The translations under genes were made by a program, and so were the position numbers. The notes beneath the pieces are model-generated. The model worked only from the letters and a program-made list of their open reading frames with translations, did no database searches and was not told where the DNA came from. Source: Purshia tridentata (lineage: Eukaryota; Streptophyta; Magnoliopsida; Rosales; Rosaceae). Taken from it: a DNA stretch of 64,000 nucleotides. This document shows, one piece after another, positions 35,673 to 47,039 of the stretch (position 1 is its first letter; every line of letters starts with the position of its first letter). Location of the stretch: the NCBI GenBank assembly GCA_003254885.1, contig QANT01004135.1, forward strand, positions 1-64,000, in the 5' to 3' direction.

Positions 35673-37841
35673 TAACAATATATAATTCCCCATCACAAAG
35701 GCAGTAGTACTGTTAATAATTCCATTACCATTTGGAACTTCACTGTTCATTTGTGGATATGAATCATATGATGAGTGCTTGCTGGTTCTGCAATCTGCTT
35801 CTTCAGCAGTATATATGTTATATACATGCAATATGTTAAGATTATGTTACTGTATCAACTTGTGTTTATGTTCAGATGTAAGATTATGTGCTATATGCCT
35901 ATATGTGAAAATTTGTGTTGGCTATTCCAGTTTGTTTTTATGTTCATTGAACTGTGATACTGATAACCTATTGACCTTAGTCTATTGTATATGGCTTCCT
36001 TTCCAAAAATAACAAGAATGATTAAGATGTTCATACAGAGAAAAAAGAAAAGAAAAAAAACTAGAAAACAGAAAGATTAACATCTTTTCGTGGCTACAAA
36101 TCTGGGAAAGGAAAGTTTGATTTCCTTAGAGTTTAGTACTTCATAACCACAATCCTCAATGCTAATAAAATCCCCCATAATCCATTGGTAAAGTTCTTTG
36201 CTTTTCACAGTTTCTGATTAACATTTTGCTTCCCTTGACTTCACCTGAGGATAAAAGGCTAAAAGGAATTAACATCTTTGAAGTGCTATTGCTAAATTAC
36301 AAGAGGGTAAATTAAATCAGTAAGTTTATGCTTTGCTTTGGTTCAGCTGATCTCATTTGTGTGTTATGCCAGTGGTAAAGCAAGAGTTGCAGGGCTTCAC
36401 ATGCCAGTTTACATATGTCAGTGAAAGTAAAGGTCTGTCATTTATCCACAAGATTCATTGTTCCTAACTTTCATATAGTATACATAAGTGACTCTGGTGC
36501 CTGACTAGTCACTAGTCTACATCTTTTAGCAATACTATGGACTAGTTAAAACACTGGTTGAAAAATTGACACTTCTATAGCAGTTGCCACCTGGTGCATA
36601 TTCATGTTTCTAAAGGGTTAAATCAATGGACAATGAAAATCGTGAGGTTGCTTTGAATTTAAGCTGTATTTCTGATGCACATGTTTGGAATAAACATGGA
36701 AAGTAGGACGCATGAGAGTGGCAAAAGTTAGGTGAGGTGACCCATGGTTTCTGAATCAGCTAAACTGGATACTGGACACTTCAGATTTTTCCAATATTCT
36801 TTTTTTTTTTTTTGAGGATTTTGTTTAAATATGATCTTAGATACAACCACTATAAATACCTCATTAGTATTTAACAATTCAATTTAATAACACTGTCAAT
36901 CTTAAAATTGTGAAGATTTGAGACAAATTATATAAATGAAAGTTTTAGAATTTTTATGTAATTTATGTGAATTCAAAATATTTGAGAGTCTAAAATAGTT
37001 GTCTCACTCATTTTTCTAATTTTAAAATAGAAATTTAGGATTAAATACTTAGTTTCAATACTTTTTCAGAAAATCAGTTTTGCTCATAATTTTTAGGTTT
37101 AATTACTAACTATTGAACTTAATTTTTAAAATAGGTCACAAATTTAAAGCTCATTTGTTTTGGGCTTTATTTGTTTGACAAATTTGCCCTTCTATTGTCC
37201 TTTGGCCCACATATGATAGGTCTTAGATAAAATTTATAAAGTTTTGACAAAATTGCCATTGATACTTTTATATTGTCTTGGAAATTAGTTAATATAGTCT
37301 CAACTTCAATTTTAGTTGTGACTATACGACACTTAACTTCAAATTTAGTTGTGACTGAATGATAGTCACAGCTAAATTGTGATACAGTTATAGTTAGGTT
37401 GTGACAGAATTAAAATTTTTTTTAAGAGAAATTGTATTACAATATAGTATAAATAGAAGTAAAAACAATACTTTTACTCAAAATAATACTTAGTATAGTG
37501 GTGAGAGTTGTCTTTTTTAACTTACCAAGATAATCACAACTAAATTGTAAGACAGTCACAGTTAATATGTGATTGGATTGTTTTTTTTAGTTTTAATACA
37601 ATATAGTATCAATTAATGTAATACTATGGATGTAATATATATATATTTTATTATAGTGGCATGTAATGTAATATATATATATATTTTATTGTAGTGGCAT
37701 ATGATATAATATTTGTAAATTATAGTGCCCTTGACTATATTATTATGTTTGACTTTTCAACTAGTACCTAATCTAAAATGCTATTAAATTTTGGTACCTA
37801 AACTAAAAAATTATTAAAATTTGGTATTTAAAGTCAATTAA
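35673..37841. other. Intergenic region with old repeat traces
   Basis: The first 350 bases are probably 3' untranslated sequence of the Yippee gene. From 36,800 onward the sequence has the AT-rich, phrase-repeating look of decayed transposons; phrases such as 'tcacaactaaattgt' recur in several variants at 37,310-37,570. A direct duplication lies at 37629-37695. No gene was recognised. Confidence 0.35.
37629..37695. repeat. Short tandem duplication containing (AT)n
   Basis: The phrase ATGTAATATATATATAT followed by TTTTATTxTAGTGGCAT occurs twice in a row, about 38 bases apart. Confidence 0.7.
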
Positions 37842-38013
37842 CCTTTTTTCTTTTCCTTCTTTTTTTTCCTTTTTTTTTCTTTTTTTTTCCTTCCTTTTTT
37901 TTCCTTCTTTTTTCCTTCCTTCTTTTTTTCTTCCCTTCCTTTTTTTTCTTTCCTTCCTTTTTTATTTTCTTTCCTTTTTTTCTTTTCCTCCCTTTTTTCC
38001 TTTACCCTCCCCC
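37842..38013 (+). repeat. Long polypyrimidine tract (C/T only on the plus strand)
   Basis: About 170 bases are C or T with only two interruptions (A at 37964 and 38004). Units such as TTTTTTTTCCTTCC recur. A tract of this length and purity can form triplex (H-) DNA and is prone to slippage. It leads into a second pyrimidine-rich part with CTGCCCGTGAG twice (about 38022 and 38073). Confidence 0.8.
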
Positions 38014-38094
38014 TGCCCAGCTGCCCGTGAGACCCACTCTCTTTCCCCTTTTTTTTTTCCTCTCTCCTCCCTGCCCGTGAGTCTCACCTTTCTC

Positions 38095-38335
38095 TCCCAT
38101 CTTTTTTTTTTCTTCCTTCCTCACACAGCAGCCACCACCATGTCCGGCCACCAAGAATGCATTTTCCGATCAATCCAAGGCTACCAGCGGAAGGCCCAGA
38201 CGCCGACCATCTTCTCCTTCCCTTCCTCCACGCCGGCAAGCCACCATGTGCTTCCGAAATTGCAAAATTGAAGATTTCCACCGCCGGTTTCTTTCACCGA
38301 TTCCGGTCACCTCCGAGCTCCGATCACCTTTTTTT
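38095..38335 (+). other. GC-richer island, possible gene or element fragment
   Basis: In the middle of AT-rich DNA, this 240-bp block has about half G+C, with words like CACACAGCAGCCACCACCAT, GACGCCGACC and CACGCCGGC. Short open frames run through it in two phases on the plus strand (for example MSGHQECIFRSIQGYQRKAQ), but I recognise no domain. It resembles the leader of a repeated element more than a real gene. A coding function is not claimed. Confidence 0.35.
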
Positions 38336-39371
38336 TTTTTGTGGGTTTTTCTTCCCTCACCATAGGCTTTCATTCCCCTAAAGTTTGATATGCCAATTTT
38401 GTGTAATTTGAGTTTTGATTTTTAGGGTTTGAATAGAATTCGAAAATTTCTGAACTTTACACGAAATTTAGAAGGAAGGGTTTTAAAATTTCCATACCTC
38501 CCAAAAACGAAATTTAACTCATTGGGCATCACCCAATTCTCTCATTTTCTCTTTTTTGTTGTTGTTTTTTGGGGTTTGGGCCTTGTATTACGTGTAGTGG
38601 GCCTAATTCAACCACACACCACAACCAGCACATGGCCTTGTATTATAGCAAATGAAAACGTGCTTCTTATATATTACTTCTTATATATTGCTAACTGCAA
38701 TCTTTTCGTGCCACATGGCCCAGATCCCTATTTCAGTTTTTATATGCGATGGTATCAACTTTTTATTTATTTATTTTAGATTTAGTAGCCATTTTGCTCT
38801 CTTACTATGATCGTGTTAAATTGCTCCTCAAATAGTTGTTCATTTACTTCATTTTTTATTTGAAAAACAATTTGATACACCGGTACAATTGAGATAGCAA
38901 AACCACTATTGAGCCTTTATCTTACATATTCTATTATTGGTTTTCCTTTTATTTTAATTTTTTTGACATATCACTATTATACGCTATGAAGTTACTTTTT
39001 ATCGTCTGGATATTAAAACGTTTACTTTTTCAGTAATAGATTATAGATTTTTCATCATTAAATATGATAATCGCTTTATAGAAAATGAAATCGAAATTTC
39101 ATTTTTCTAGATTCGCAAATAAATATCTCTATCCACCATGAAAATTAATTAATTAATAAATCTATACCCTTTTGTAACAGAAAGGTAGAGTTGCCCACTC
39201 ACAATTTATAACAAACAAGCCATTCATCTACTAAACGTAAATGTGTAGCTCACTTGTTCCCTTAAAACTTCTCACCTCTCAAACCTAAGACCCCATTGTC
39301 ATAGAAACGTCTTTGCTTAGTCCTCTCTTTATTAACTTGCATCCCATCCATTCATTTCTCTGACCACCCAC
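38336..39371. other. Intergenic stretch upstream of the first MGNC gene
   Basis: AT-rich with ATTAATTAATTAATAAAT near 39145. The last 200 bases should be the promoter and leader of the gene at 39372. No other gene was seen. Confidence 0.4.
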
Positions 39372-39701
39372 ATGGGCAATTGCATGGCACTTTGCAGACC
39401 CAAAAAGAGGTCTCCGCAGGCTCCAAGGGCTGTGACCAAAAATGAGAGGGTCTTGTGCATTGTGAAGCCATTGCAGGTTGCAAATTATTGTTCTCATTCA
39501 ATGGCCATGGATGGTGCAAGCAATTGTACAAAGACAATTAAAGTGATCATAACAAAGAAAGAGCTTCAAGATTTGGTTTCCAAGAAGATGTCAGTGGAGG
39601 AACTGCTCATGAGAAGTCAAAGATCAGAGGCTGCAGGAATTAATGGTGATCAAAATTCTGCAACAAGGTGGATGCCAGTGCTTGAAACAATCCCTGAATG
39701 A
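39372..39701 (+). CDS. Small MGNC-starting protein, probable DUF4228/PADRE relative
   Basis: Single exon, 109 residues. It starts MGNCMALCRPKKRSPQAPRA; glycine 2 with cysteines 3 and 8 and following basic residues is a typical N-myristoylation plus palmitoylation signal, so plasma-membrane attachment is likely. The C-terminal half, KTIKVIITKKELQDLVSKKM then SVEELLMRSQ, resembles the 'V(V)ITKKEL..LL' segment seen in plant DUF4228 (PADRE) proteins, a family that responds to pathogens and stress, but the first part of that domain is weak. The next gene at 40839 is a clearer member of the same group in the same orientation 1.1 kb away. The reading frame is closed by TGA and no intron is needed. 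Function is not known. Confidence 0.75.
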   Translation: MGNCMALCRPKKRSPQAPRAVTKNERVLCIVKPLQVANYCSHSMAMDGASNCTKTIKVIITKKELQDLVSKKMSVEELLMRSQRSEAAGINGDQNSATRWMPVLETIPE

Positions 39702-40838
39702 AGTGAGTTTAGGGCAGCAAGCCTAGCTGGGCATGTAGGAAGTCTAATGTTTTATTTTGGGTTACTCTTGAATAAATTAGAAAGCAAAATGCTACACACT
39801 TTAATCTTTGTATAACATTACCATTTTGCTCTCTCTATATATGATTTCTTTGTCACAAATTTCACTGGTCACATCTAAATCTGTATGTATGTCATGCTTA
39901 GTGTGGTGCTTCACGGGTGCACAAGATTTCATAAACATCAACTATGTGGTGGAAATTTTAGAATAAGAAATAAGCTGCTAACAAGGTCGATCATAAGATT
40001 TTAGGGGCTTGAGACGAATTATACAAATAAAGTCTTTGAGTGTTCATATACATTACTTAAATTTAACATAGCATATAAGTATATAAAAATTCTATAAAAT
40101 TTGAGGATCCTCAACATTTAGGAATTCAAAGCGGTTGTCTCTTTTTCTAATTCGTAAAGGCCTGGTTGCTAATGCCTAAATGTTTCATGGAAAAGCAAAT
40201 TCTAGTGCGACCAATTTGTCTTCCCAGGATTTCCGTGGTTTCCCACTTCTCTTTGTTATTTCTCTGTTTGCTCCGAGGCTGGTTAGGGGATAAAGAGAAA
40301 TGCTAGTGACTAGTGACCCTTACTTTTGAGGGCCATATGCCCATATGACTGGTCAAAACATTGGCCACTTTCGCTTTAAACCAAGAGTGAATGATGAGAA
40401 TGCTAGCTAGCTCTGTTTCTATTCACATAATTGAATCTATCTAGGTTGTTTTCATGGGGTCGTTCATTTCTTTTAACATAGGCTTGTGTTAGATTTTGAT
40501 AAAGAGAAAGTAAAAAAGGTGGTTCTAATGGGTTTCCATTGACCAAAAATCAAGAATGCTTCGGCTACATGGACCCCAAAGTGCCGACTACTCCCAACTC
40601 CCAACTATTTTCTACATGGACCACTCACCACACCACATATATATAAACCCTTTGTGACGACATGGATTGTGTCTTCTTTGGCCAAATTGCTTTTCTTTAT
40701 CACACCCTTTAGTTTTTTTAATATCCTCTGTTTGGCTTAGGAAACCACCCAAGAAGAATCCCACCGACGAATACCTCTCACTCCCTCTCTTTTATACCCT
40801 CCACAAGGTCCATAATCAAGAAGAAGAAGAAGAAAGAA
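39702..40838. other. Spacer and promoter between the two MGNC genes
   Basis: Contains the 3' end of the first gene and the promoter of the second, with TATATATAAA at 40638-40647 about 190 bases before the second ATG and a purine-rich GAAGAAGAAGAAG leader just before it. Confidence 0.5.
40638..40647 (+). promoter_or_regulatory. TATA box of the PADRE-type gene
   Basis: TATATATAAA in the expected position and strand relative to the ATG at 40839; it predicts a start near 40675 and a leader of about 165 bases. Confidence 0.55.
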
Positions 40839-41462
40839 ATGGGCAACTGCTTGTTTGGGGGTTTGGGAGAGGCTGAAGGGGTGGTCCAAGTGACAACCTC
40901 CAATGGTGGCATAATGGAGTTCTATGTGCCCATCACAGTTGGCTCAATCACTAATGAATTCCCAGGCCATGGAATTTTCCCAAGCCATGACCTCTTCTGG
41001 AAGCCACTGTCCCAAAACCATGAGCTTGTGGCTGGTCAATCCTACTATCTGCTCCCACTCCACAGCCAAAGTGACCACCACAACTTATTAGGCAGTGCTG
41101 CCCAAATTGTTAGGGAAGGCCATGTGAGATCAAACAGCATACCCACTTCACTTTCGGGTGGGGTACCCTACAGAATGTCCCTTGATTACCAGGGCATGAT
41201 GAAGAGGTCCTACACTGAAGCCTTTTCGAGGTACAACAATGTTGGGTTTTGGAAGGTGAAGCTGGCGATCAGCCCAGAACAACTGTTGGAGATATTGTCG
41301 CAGGAGGGTCGAACCCAGGAGTTGATTGAGAGCGTGAGGACCGTGGCAAAGTGTGGGAACGGGTCGGGCTCGGGTGTCGGGTTTTCGGATCACTGGAGCC
41401 TCTCCAGTGGTAGTAGAAATGCTTCTTCTAAAAAGGATATTGTTGGGTTGGTAGACATTTAG
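40839..41462 (+). CDS. PADRE (DUF4228) domain protein
   Basis: Single exon, 207 residues. The start MGNCLFGGLGEAEGVVQVTT has glycine 2 and cysteine 4 for lipid attachment. The domain follows directly: TSNGGIMEFYVPITVGSITN, then FPGHGIFPSHDLFWKPLSQN, then HELVAGQSYYLLPLH, the characteristic 'G.....L..G..YYLLP' end of the first half. A second conserved segment is WKVKLAISPEQLLEILSQEG near residues 138-157, which corresponds to the 'VKLVIS..QL..ILS' part of the family. Serine- and glycine-rich sequence separates and ends the domain. PADRE genes are plant-specific and often change expression after fungal infection; the molecular role is unknown. It may be an old tandem partner of the gene at 39372. 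Confidence 0.9.
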   Translation: MGNCLFGGLGEAEGVVQVTTSNGGIMEFYVPITVGSITNEFPGHGIFPSHDLFWKPLSQNHELVAGQSYYLLPLHSQSDHHNLLGSAAQIVREGHVRSNSIPTSLSGGVPYRMSLDYQGMMKRSYTEAFSRYNNVGFWKVKLAISPEQLLEILSQEGRTQELIESVRTVAKCGNGSGSGVGFSDHWSLSSGSRNASSKKDIVGLVDI

Positions 41463-41524
41463 TGGAAATTACATTACAGAATCAATATGTTTTTGTTTCT
41501 GATTTTGGTTTCCAAGTTTGTAAG

Positions 41525-41555
<31 letters not shown>

Positions 41556-43188
41556 CACTCATGGATTTTTCACTTCTATGCATGATGATGATAAGGCCCA
41601 AATCACCTCTTTTGGTCCATAAGCTGACATTTCGATTTACAAGTTCCAACAAGAGTTGATGATTATAGAGATGGATCAGGATTCAGGAGGGTCATGTGTG
41701 AAACTCTACCCACAAACAATACTCAAATTCAATACGAAGTTGAACTTAATTAATTTAAGACCAGGTATTAGAAACCTTCTTTGGAAAATAGCTCAACTTC
41801 GCAATGGCCTTTTGTCTTAAACCGAAATTACAAACATGAATATGGATTTAAATTTTAGTTCTAGTTTTATGATCACCAATTTTTTAAAAAGCTCAAATTC
41901 AAACTAAAACTAAGGCTCCGTTTGGTTCCTAGAATAAATTTTTTGGGAATGTCACATTCATGCTCATTCCAAGAGAATGGAAATTGATAATTCTCATTCA
42001 AGTGTTTAGAAATTCTGAGAATATGTTAGTATTCTCATATGTTGGTAATATCCTTATTTATTGAGTAGAAGTAATTTGGTAATAACTAATAAGTACCACA
42101 ATAAACGTTTCCGAATAGATGAGACTAGCAATCCAAGTGATAGAAATAGAATTTCATACCTATTCTTAAGTCGTAAATTCAAGAATCAAAGAGCCTTTCA
42201 GCCTATTTAATTTATACCCATTTTAGAACCCAATAACCCAGCTCATTACTAGAAGCCCAACCCTTTTTCTGACCTTTTTTGGTTTTTGTGGGTACACGGG
42301 TCCAAACTAGAGGCCCAAAAAGACAGTACATAAGAACTAAACGGGTCATTACACTATTCCTCTGATCCTCTCTCTATAAGATGACCCAAAACACAAGCTT
42401 TTATACCTAAATATTTATGTTTAGGGGGAGAAATTTCACTTACCACGTAGCTACCACATTGGATAATGCTCTTTAGTCCAACAATTTCACCTACATTTTT
42501 TTACCAACCCCAGTCACCAAACATTTTTTGTTCAATTTTGATCTCATCTCAACATAGTTGATTACTTTAGAGTGTAGATTCACCATTAAAATTTTAATAT
42601 TAAGTTTTAACTCTCAAAAATTTGATAATAAATCTAATATCTAAGTAATGAACAGGTCCCTATCGTTCGGAGGTGACAAAATTTTCAAATACCGATGGAT
42701 CAAAGCCTACATTTGGAGAGGAGACTAGCTACTCTTTAAAGATCGAAGCTCAACATGCTTTTTTTTTTAACTTTCTTATTTTCATAATTTGTATAATTAA
42801 TTGTATTGGCCAAATCAAAACATGCCACATAAGTTAGTAAAAAGTTGGGTTAAATAACATTGTCTTAAAATATAGTAGGTTTGGGTAGCAAAGAGTATTC
42901 TTAATTTACTTATATTTTTTTATGTTGATACTTTATATAGATCCCAATTGGCCGGTGTTATTTTAGAAATATGAAATGTATGAATTCTAGGTTTTGATTT
43001 GGAAAAATTAAATAAGAAGCAAAATAGTACAGCGCCAACCATATGTATTAATTTCCAGAAGACAACATACTTCGCAAGACGAGCTAGCTATCTCACACCA
43101 ATTCAGCATTATTAACCAATTAATTACTCATAGTCATTGACCCGCTAGCTAGCAGGTCAATATGTAGTCATTACTCAATTTTTAAAAA
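41463..43188. other. Intergenic, with (TA)n and a MITE-like remnant
   Basis: Begins with the 3' untranslated part of the PADRE-type gene, including a (TA)13 run at 41529-41555. Near 41911-42200 the sequence opens 'AAGGCTCCGTTTGGTTCCTA' and goes on with alternating GGAATG/CATTCC words, the look of a common plant MITE class. Its ends could not be fixed. Confidence 0.35.
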
Positions 43189-43364
43189 GGGTAAATTATA
43201 ATTTAATACCTTAATTTTACATTAGATTTCAAGTTAATTTTTTGATAGTCTGAATAATAGAAGTACTAAGTTGACATGAATTCGAAATTAAGGTATAAAA
43301 GTACAACTTGAGGTACTAACTTGAAATCTAAAGTAAAGTTGAAGTATTAAATTTTAAATTACCC
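43189..43364. mobile_element. Small MITE with terminal inverted repeats
   Basis: The 176-bp element begins GGGTAAATTATAATTTAATA; the complement of its right end reads GGGTAATTTAAAATTTAATA, and TTTCAAGTTA recurs further in on both arms. The flanks read TAAAAA on both sides, but this is low-complexity and so weak as a target duplication. The ends resemble those of the element at 45241, so the two may belong to one family. Confidence 0.65.
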
Positions 43365-45240
43365 TAAAAAAAATTAATATGTGCGCACTCAATTCAAACT
43401 CTCATTTCATAATTTAACTAACTTTTAATTTAATTTTTTTTAATTAGAGGAAATTAAACTTGGGTACATTAATTGTGAGTAATTTTACGGCTCTTTTAAC
43501 TGAGCTACCTAACGACTGCAATTAACTTTTAATTTGAATTCAATTAATAATACACGACTTTAAATGTGTAGCTTGATAGCTTAGCAATATCTTGTGGTGG
43601 GACAACCGAATGGAACCATGCATAACCTATTATTTCAACAAAAGCAGCGCCACTTTAATTAATCAGCCAGCACACTTTCAAACAATATAATTAACACATT
43701 TGATTTATTTCCAAGCCATCGAGATATTTATTGTAATCAAACTAAGAATGAAATGAATTCATGCATGCAGGTTAGAGTTATCATATTATATATTCAAAAG
43801 TGGCCATGGGAGCTCTAAATTAATATAACAGATCCAATAATATATTATATATATATATATGATAAAATAAATTTATTGTATGAAATGACATGCAAAAGGG
43901 CCAAATTGAAGAAAAACGTAAAATGAAATTAGAAAGTAAAAATGATCGCGGATGGGGCACTTCTGTCCCCAAAGAAGAGTTCGATCTTCTATTCCTAAAG
44001 AGGTCGGAACATGTTTCAAATTATTAACGCAATTTTATTTTTCTTTTGTTGATTATGTTTCAAAAAGTTAATTGATTATCATCTACAACCTGCGTATGTC
44101 CACTCATCTTTCGATTCTACCATTCATCAACTTAATATATTGTTTAAAAAGCTTTGATGTCGATTATTGTGGCTTGGTAAGCAAACAAGTGACATCTTAG
44201 CCAGTGCTAGCTAGAAAGTAAAAATGTAATTAATTAGCTGATAATTAATTAAAAAGAAGAATGTTTTCAAGAAGTTAGAGCGGTGACATTATATATTGTA
44301 ATCAATAATTAGTATTTTCAGTGTAGGATATAAGGACGAAGCTTTGAAGACGACATTAGGGCTTATAAACTTATAGTCCCCTACTTTCTTATTTAGGAAA
44401 TATTTTTCTTAGTTAAATTAGTTTTGTATATAGTACAACGATGCTCACTCCTAACCTACCTCGAGCTCCCATCTCCTTGTTCTCAAGGCTTAACCCAACA
44501 TATAAAGGTTAGTTATGTTTCTCGTAAAATATACTTTCAATATGTTACTTTATGTGTTGTGATAAAAAACATGTTTATTAACTCTCATAATATCATATTA
44601 TGTAACCATTAAGATATTTTAACTTAAAATTAATTGACTATAACCTAATCAAATATATAAAAAACAATCACAAACATATGAGAGATTTTCCAATAATAAG
44701 GTACGAGACAAGGAGACACTATGAAACTTTTTTACATATATATATATATATTTTTTTTATTTGATCTTCAATTTAATAAGGAAAACAATAGTGTGCATGT
44801 GCTAATTTCACAAGCATGAAAATCATAAAAGTTCTTGTCTCCTCTCTTGTAAATGTTTGTCCTAACAAGTTGAAATGTCATTGTCAAGATCGAGATGTGT
44901 CAGTGCGACATTCGCCTCTATGAAATCATTCACATTTTCTTATCCAAAAAGTCAAAATAGGTAAAGTTTGACAGCTTTCATATTGTATAATGGCAATTTG
45001 GAGGCTAGCGAGACATAATAGAGCTGCTTAATTGAGATGGCACGGATGTTGGATCACATATTAAACCTTTTTTCTGGTACACATATTATACCTTGCAATG
45101 AAACATCTATTTGCGTACGCAAATCACATAATATGATAATTATATAGATATATTGTCAAGAGTACTATAGAATCCCACGTTGAAAGTTTTAAGCCTTATA
45201 TTAATATATTTACTCGTTTTACATGTGTATATATTGTTAA
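43365..45240. other. AT-rich spacer without recognisable genes
   Basis: Contains (AT)n at about 43845-43860 and near 44740, and many ATTAATTA words. A few short frames exist (for example at 44424) but nothing that resembles a protein family. Confidence 0.4.
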
Positions 45241-45769
45241 AGGTTAATTATAATTATGTATTTCAACTATACATCACTTTCAATATGGTACCCCAAGTTA
45301 AAAAATGTGCATTACAATACCTCAACTATGAAGTATTGCCAACTAAGTACTTTCGTTAGGATCTTTTCGTCAAAAAAACCGTTAATTGCTGACGTGGCAC
45401 ACACAGACCCCACCATTTGGGTTAGGAAAACAGGCAACACATTGCTTGGCAAGGCCATAAAAGTGTTGGAGTGGGACACGAAGGATTTGAACCAAGCCAA
45501 GGTGGGTAATGGGTTGTGGGGGTTTTACAATTTGGGTGAGCTGAAACTAATTATGGAGCAGTTGATTTATTTTCGTTTATTTTTTTAAAGCTAAATAATA
45601 GTGTTTGTGTGTGCCACGTCAGCAATTTATAGTTTTTTTTATGGAAAGACTAACGGAAATTCTTAATTGGCGAGATTTCGAAGTTGAGGTATTCTAATGC
45701 AACTTTTTGAACTTAAGGTACCAAGTTAAAAGTGATGTATAATTGAAATATATAATTGTAATTAACCCT
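45241..45769. mobile_element. MITE with long arms and exact 8-bp target duplication
   Basis: The 529-bp element is flanked by ATTGTTAA at 45233-45240 and 45770-45777, an exact match. The left end AGGTTAATTATAATTATGTA pairs with the complement of the right end, AGGGTTAATTACAATTATAT, and the arms continue for about 170 bp: ACTATACATCACTTT, ATTACAATACCTCAACTATG and GCTGACGTGGCACACACA all recur inverted. A unique core of about 190 bp (45410-45600) is not palindromic and is open in one frame. The 8-bp duplication points to hAT-type integration. Confidence 0.8.
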
Positions 45770-46800
45770 ATTGTTAATTAGTTTATATGGGATATTTTAA
45801 CTATTTTTTGGTATTAAAGTAGATAATTCAAATATTAAGTATACAGTAGTCATTGTTAATTAGTATTCATATATCATTCATACTAATTCATGAGAAAATT
45901 AAATAAGAAGGTATCGGTTGTAAATATATGGGGTTTTGCTAAATTAAGGTAAGCTACCTTCTAATTAACTTTGTGAAGACTAAAACGTACGGGCCATCTC
46001 TTTTAATTAGTTGAAAAGGGATTTCAATGAATAATTGATTTAGATCACGATTGAAGCTATAAATGCAACATGTTTTATACTATTAATTATTAATATAAAT
46101 ATATTCTAGATCGAAAGTTCAAAAGAGAGAATTGGGTGAAGAAAAAGGAGGTAGCAATTCAAGAAAAGGAAAAGCATATATTTCAATGACATATATATAG
46201 TTCACGATATTTGAAGCAACCCCAGCCGGCCACGTGAATATATTCTGATATTCACAAACTCTGGAAACACAAAGTGTAGGAAAGGACTCATCTTTATATA
46301 TAAGGTTTATAAGGGAAGCCTACTCTCTATTTATTTTATACTGGGTAAGGGACCCTAATTAATTAAGACACATATAATTAATTAATTATCATTCACTAAT
46401 AATTGCCCCATATATAACACTTTGATTAATTTTGTTGAAAGCTAGCTGCTTTAGCAAGCTAGATTCTGTTGAGACAAAACACGTACTGTTCCATTCCATC
46501 AAGTTTCAGAATTGGACCTATTGTTGTTGCTAACTCATTTTAATTAACACTTTAAGTTGGTACAGTGGGGCCTAATTAGAAACCTTGGTTCTCATGCCCA
46601 AACTATGATTATGGACATAATTAAAGATCATATATGTATCGATTTATTCAGACTAGCCTTTCACCCGAAATGTGTTTCAGCTGCATGCCTTTCAGGTCCT
46701 AAAGTGATCGAAAAAGTGAACCAACGGATAGCTTTTACCAATAATCGTGATATTGGTTGCCACTTGACCTTCAAGATTAAGATATATAAAACCAAAATAA
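45770..46800. other. AT-rich spacer
   Basis: No gene or bounded repeat recognised; many ATTAATTAATTA palindromes and short AT runs. Confidence 0.4.
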
Positions 46801-47039
46801 TTATAATACTTAAATTAAAAAGGTGTAACTAACAAGTTTTTTTTTTTTTTTAAATGTGGGTGTAGCTTACTAATTATGGCTTTAGTGATACTTTTTTAAA
46901 AAAATATTAGAGAAGTTAAATTATAATACTTAAATTAAAAAGGTGTAACTAACAAGTTTTTTTTTTTTTAAATGTGGGTGTAGCTTACTAATTATGGCTT
47001 TAGTGATACTTTTTTCAAAAAATATTAGAGAAGTTCTAA
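46801..47039. repeat. 120-bp tandem duplication
   Basis: TTATAATACTTAAATTAAAA opens both copies, at 46801 and 46921, and both run through a poly-T, AAATGTGGGTGTAGCTTACT and AATATTAGAGAAGTT. They differ by only a few bases, mostly in homopolymer length, so the duplication is recent. Confidence 0.9.

Noticed and set aside
38077-38271. Small secreted-type protein starting MSLTFLSHLFFFFLPHTAAT
   Set aside because: The hydrophobic start is the translation of the pyrimidine tract; the rest has no family match and the region looks like an element leader.
45256-45588. 110-codon frame as a real gene
   Set aside because: Its first 50 codons are the MITE arm. Only the core could be captured coding sequence, and that is reported as an open question.
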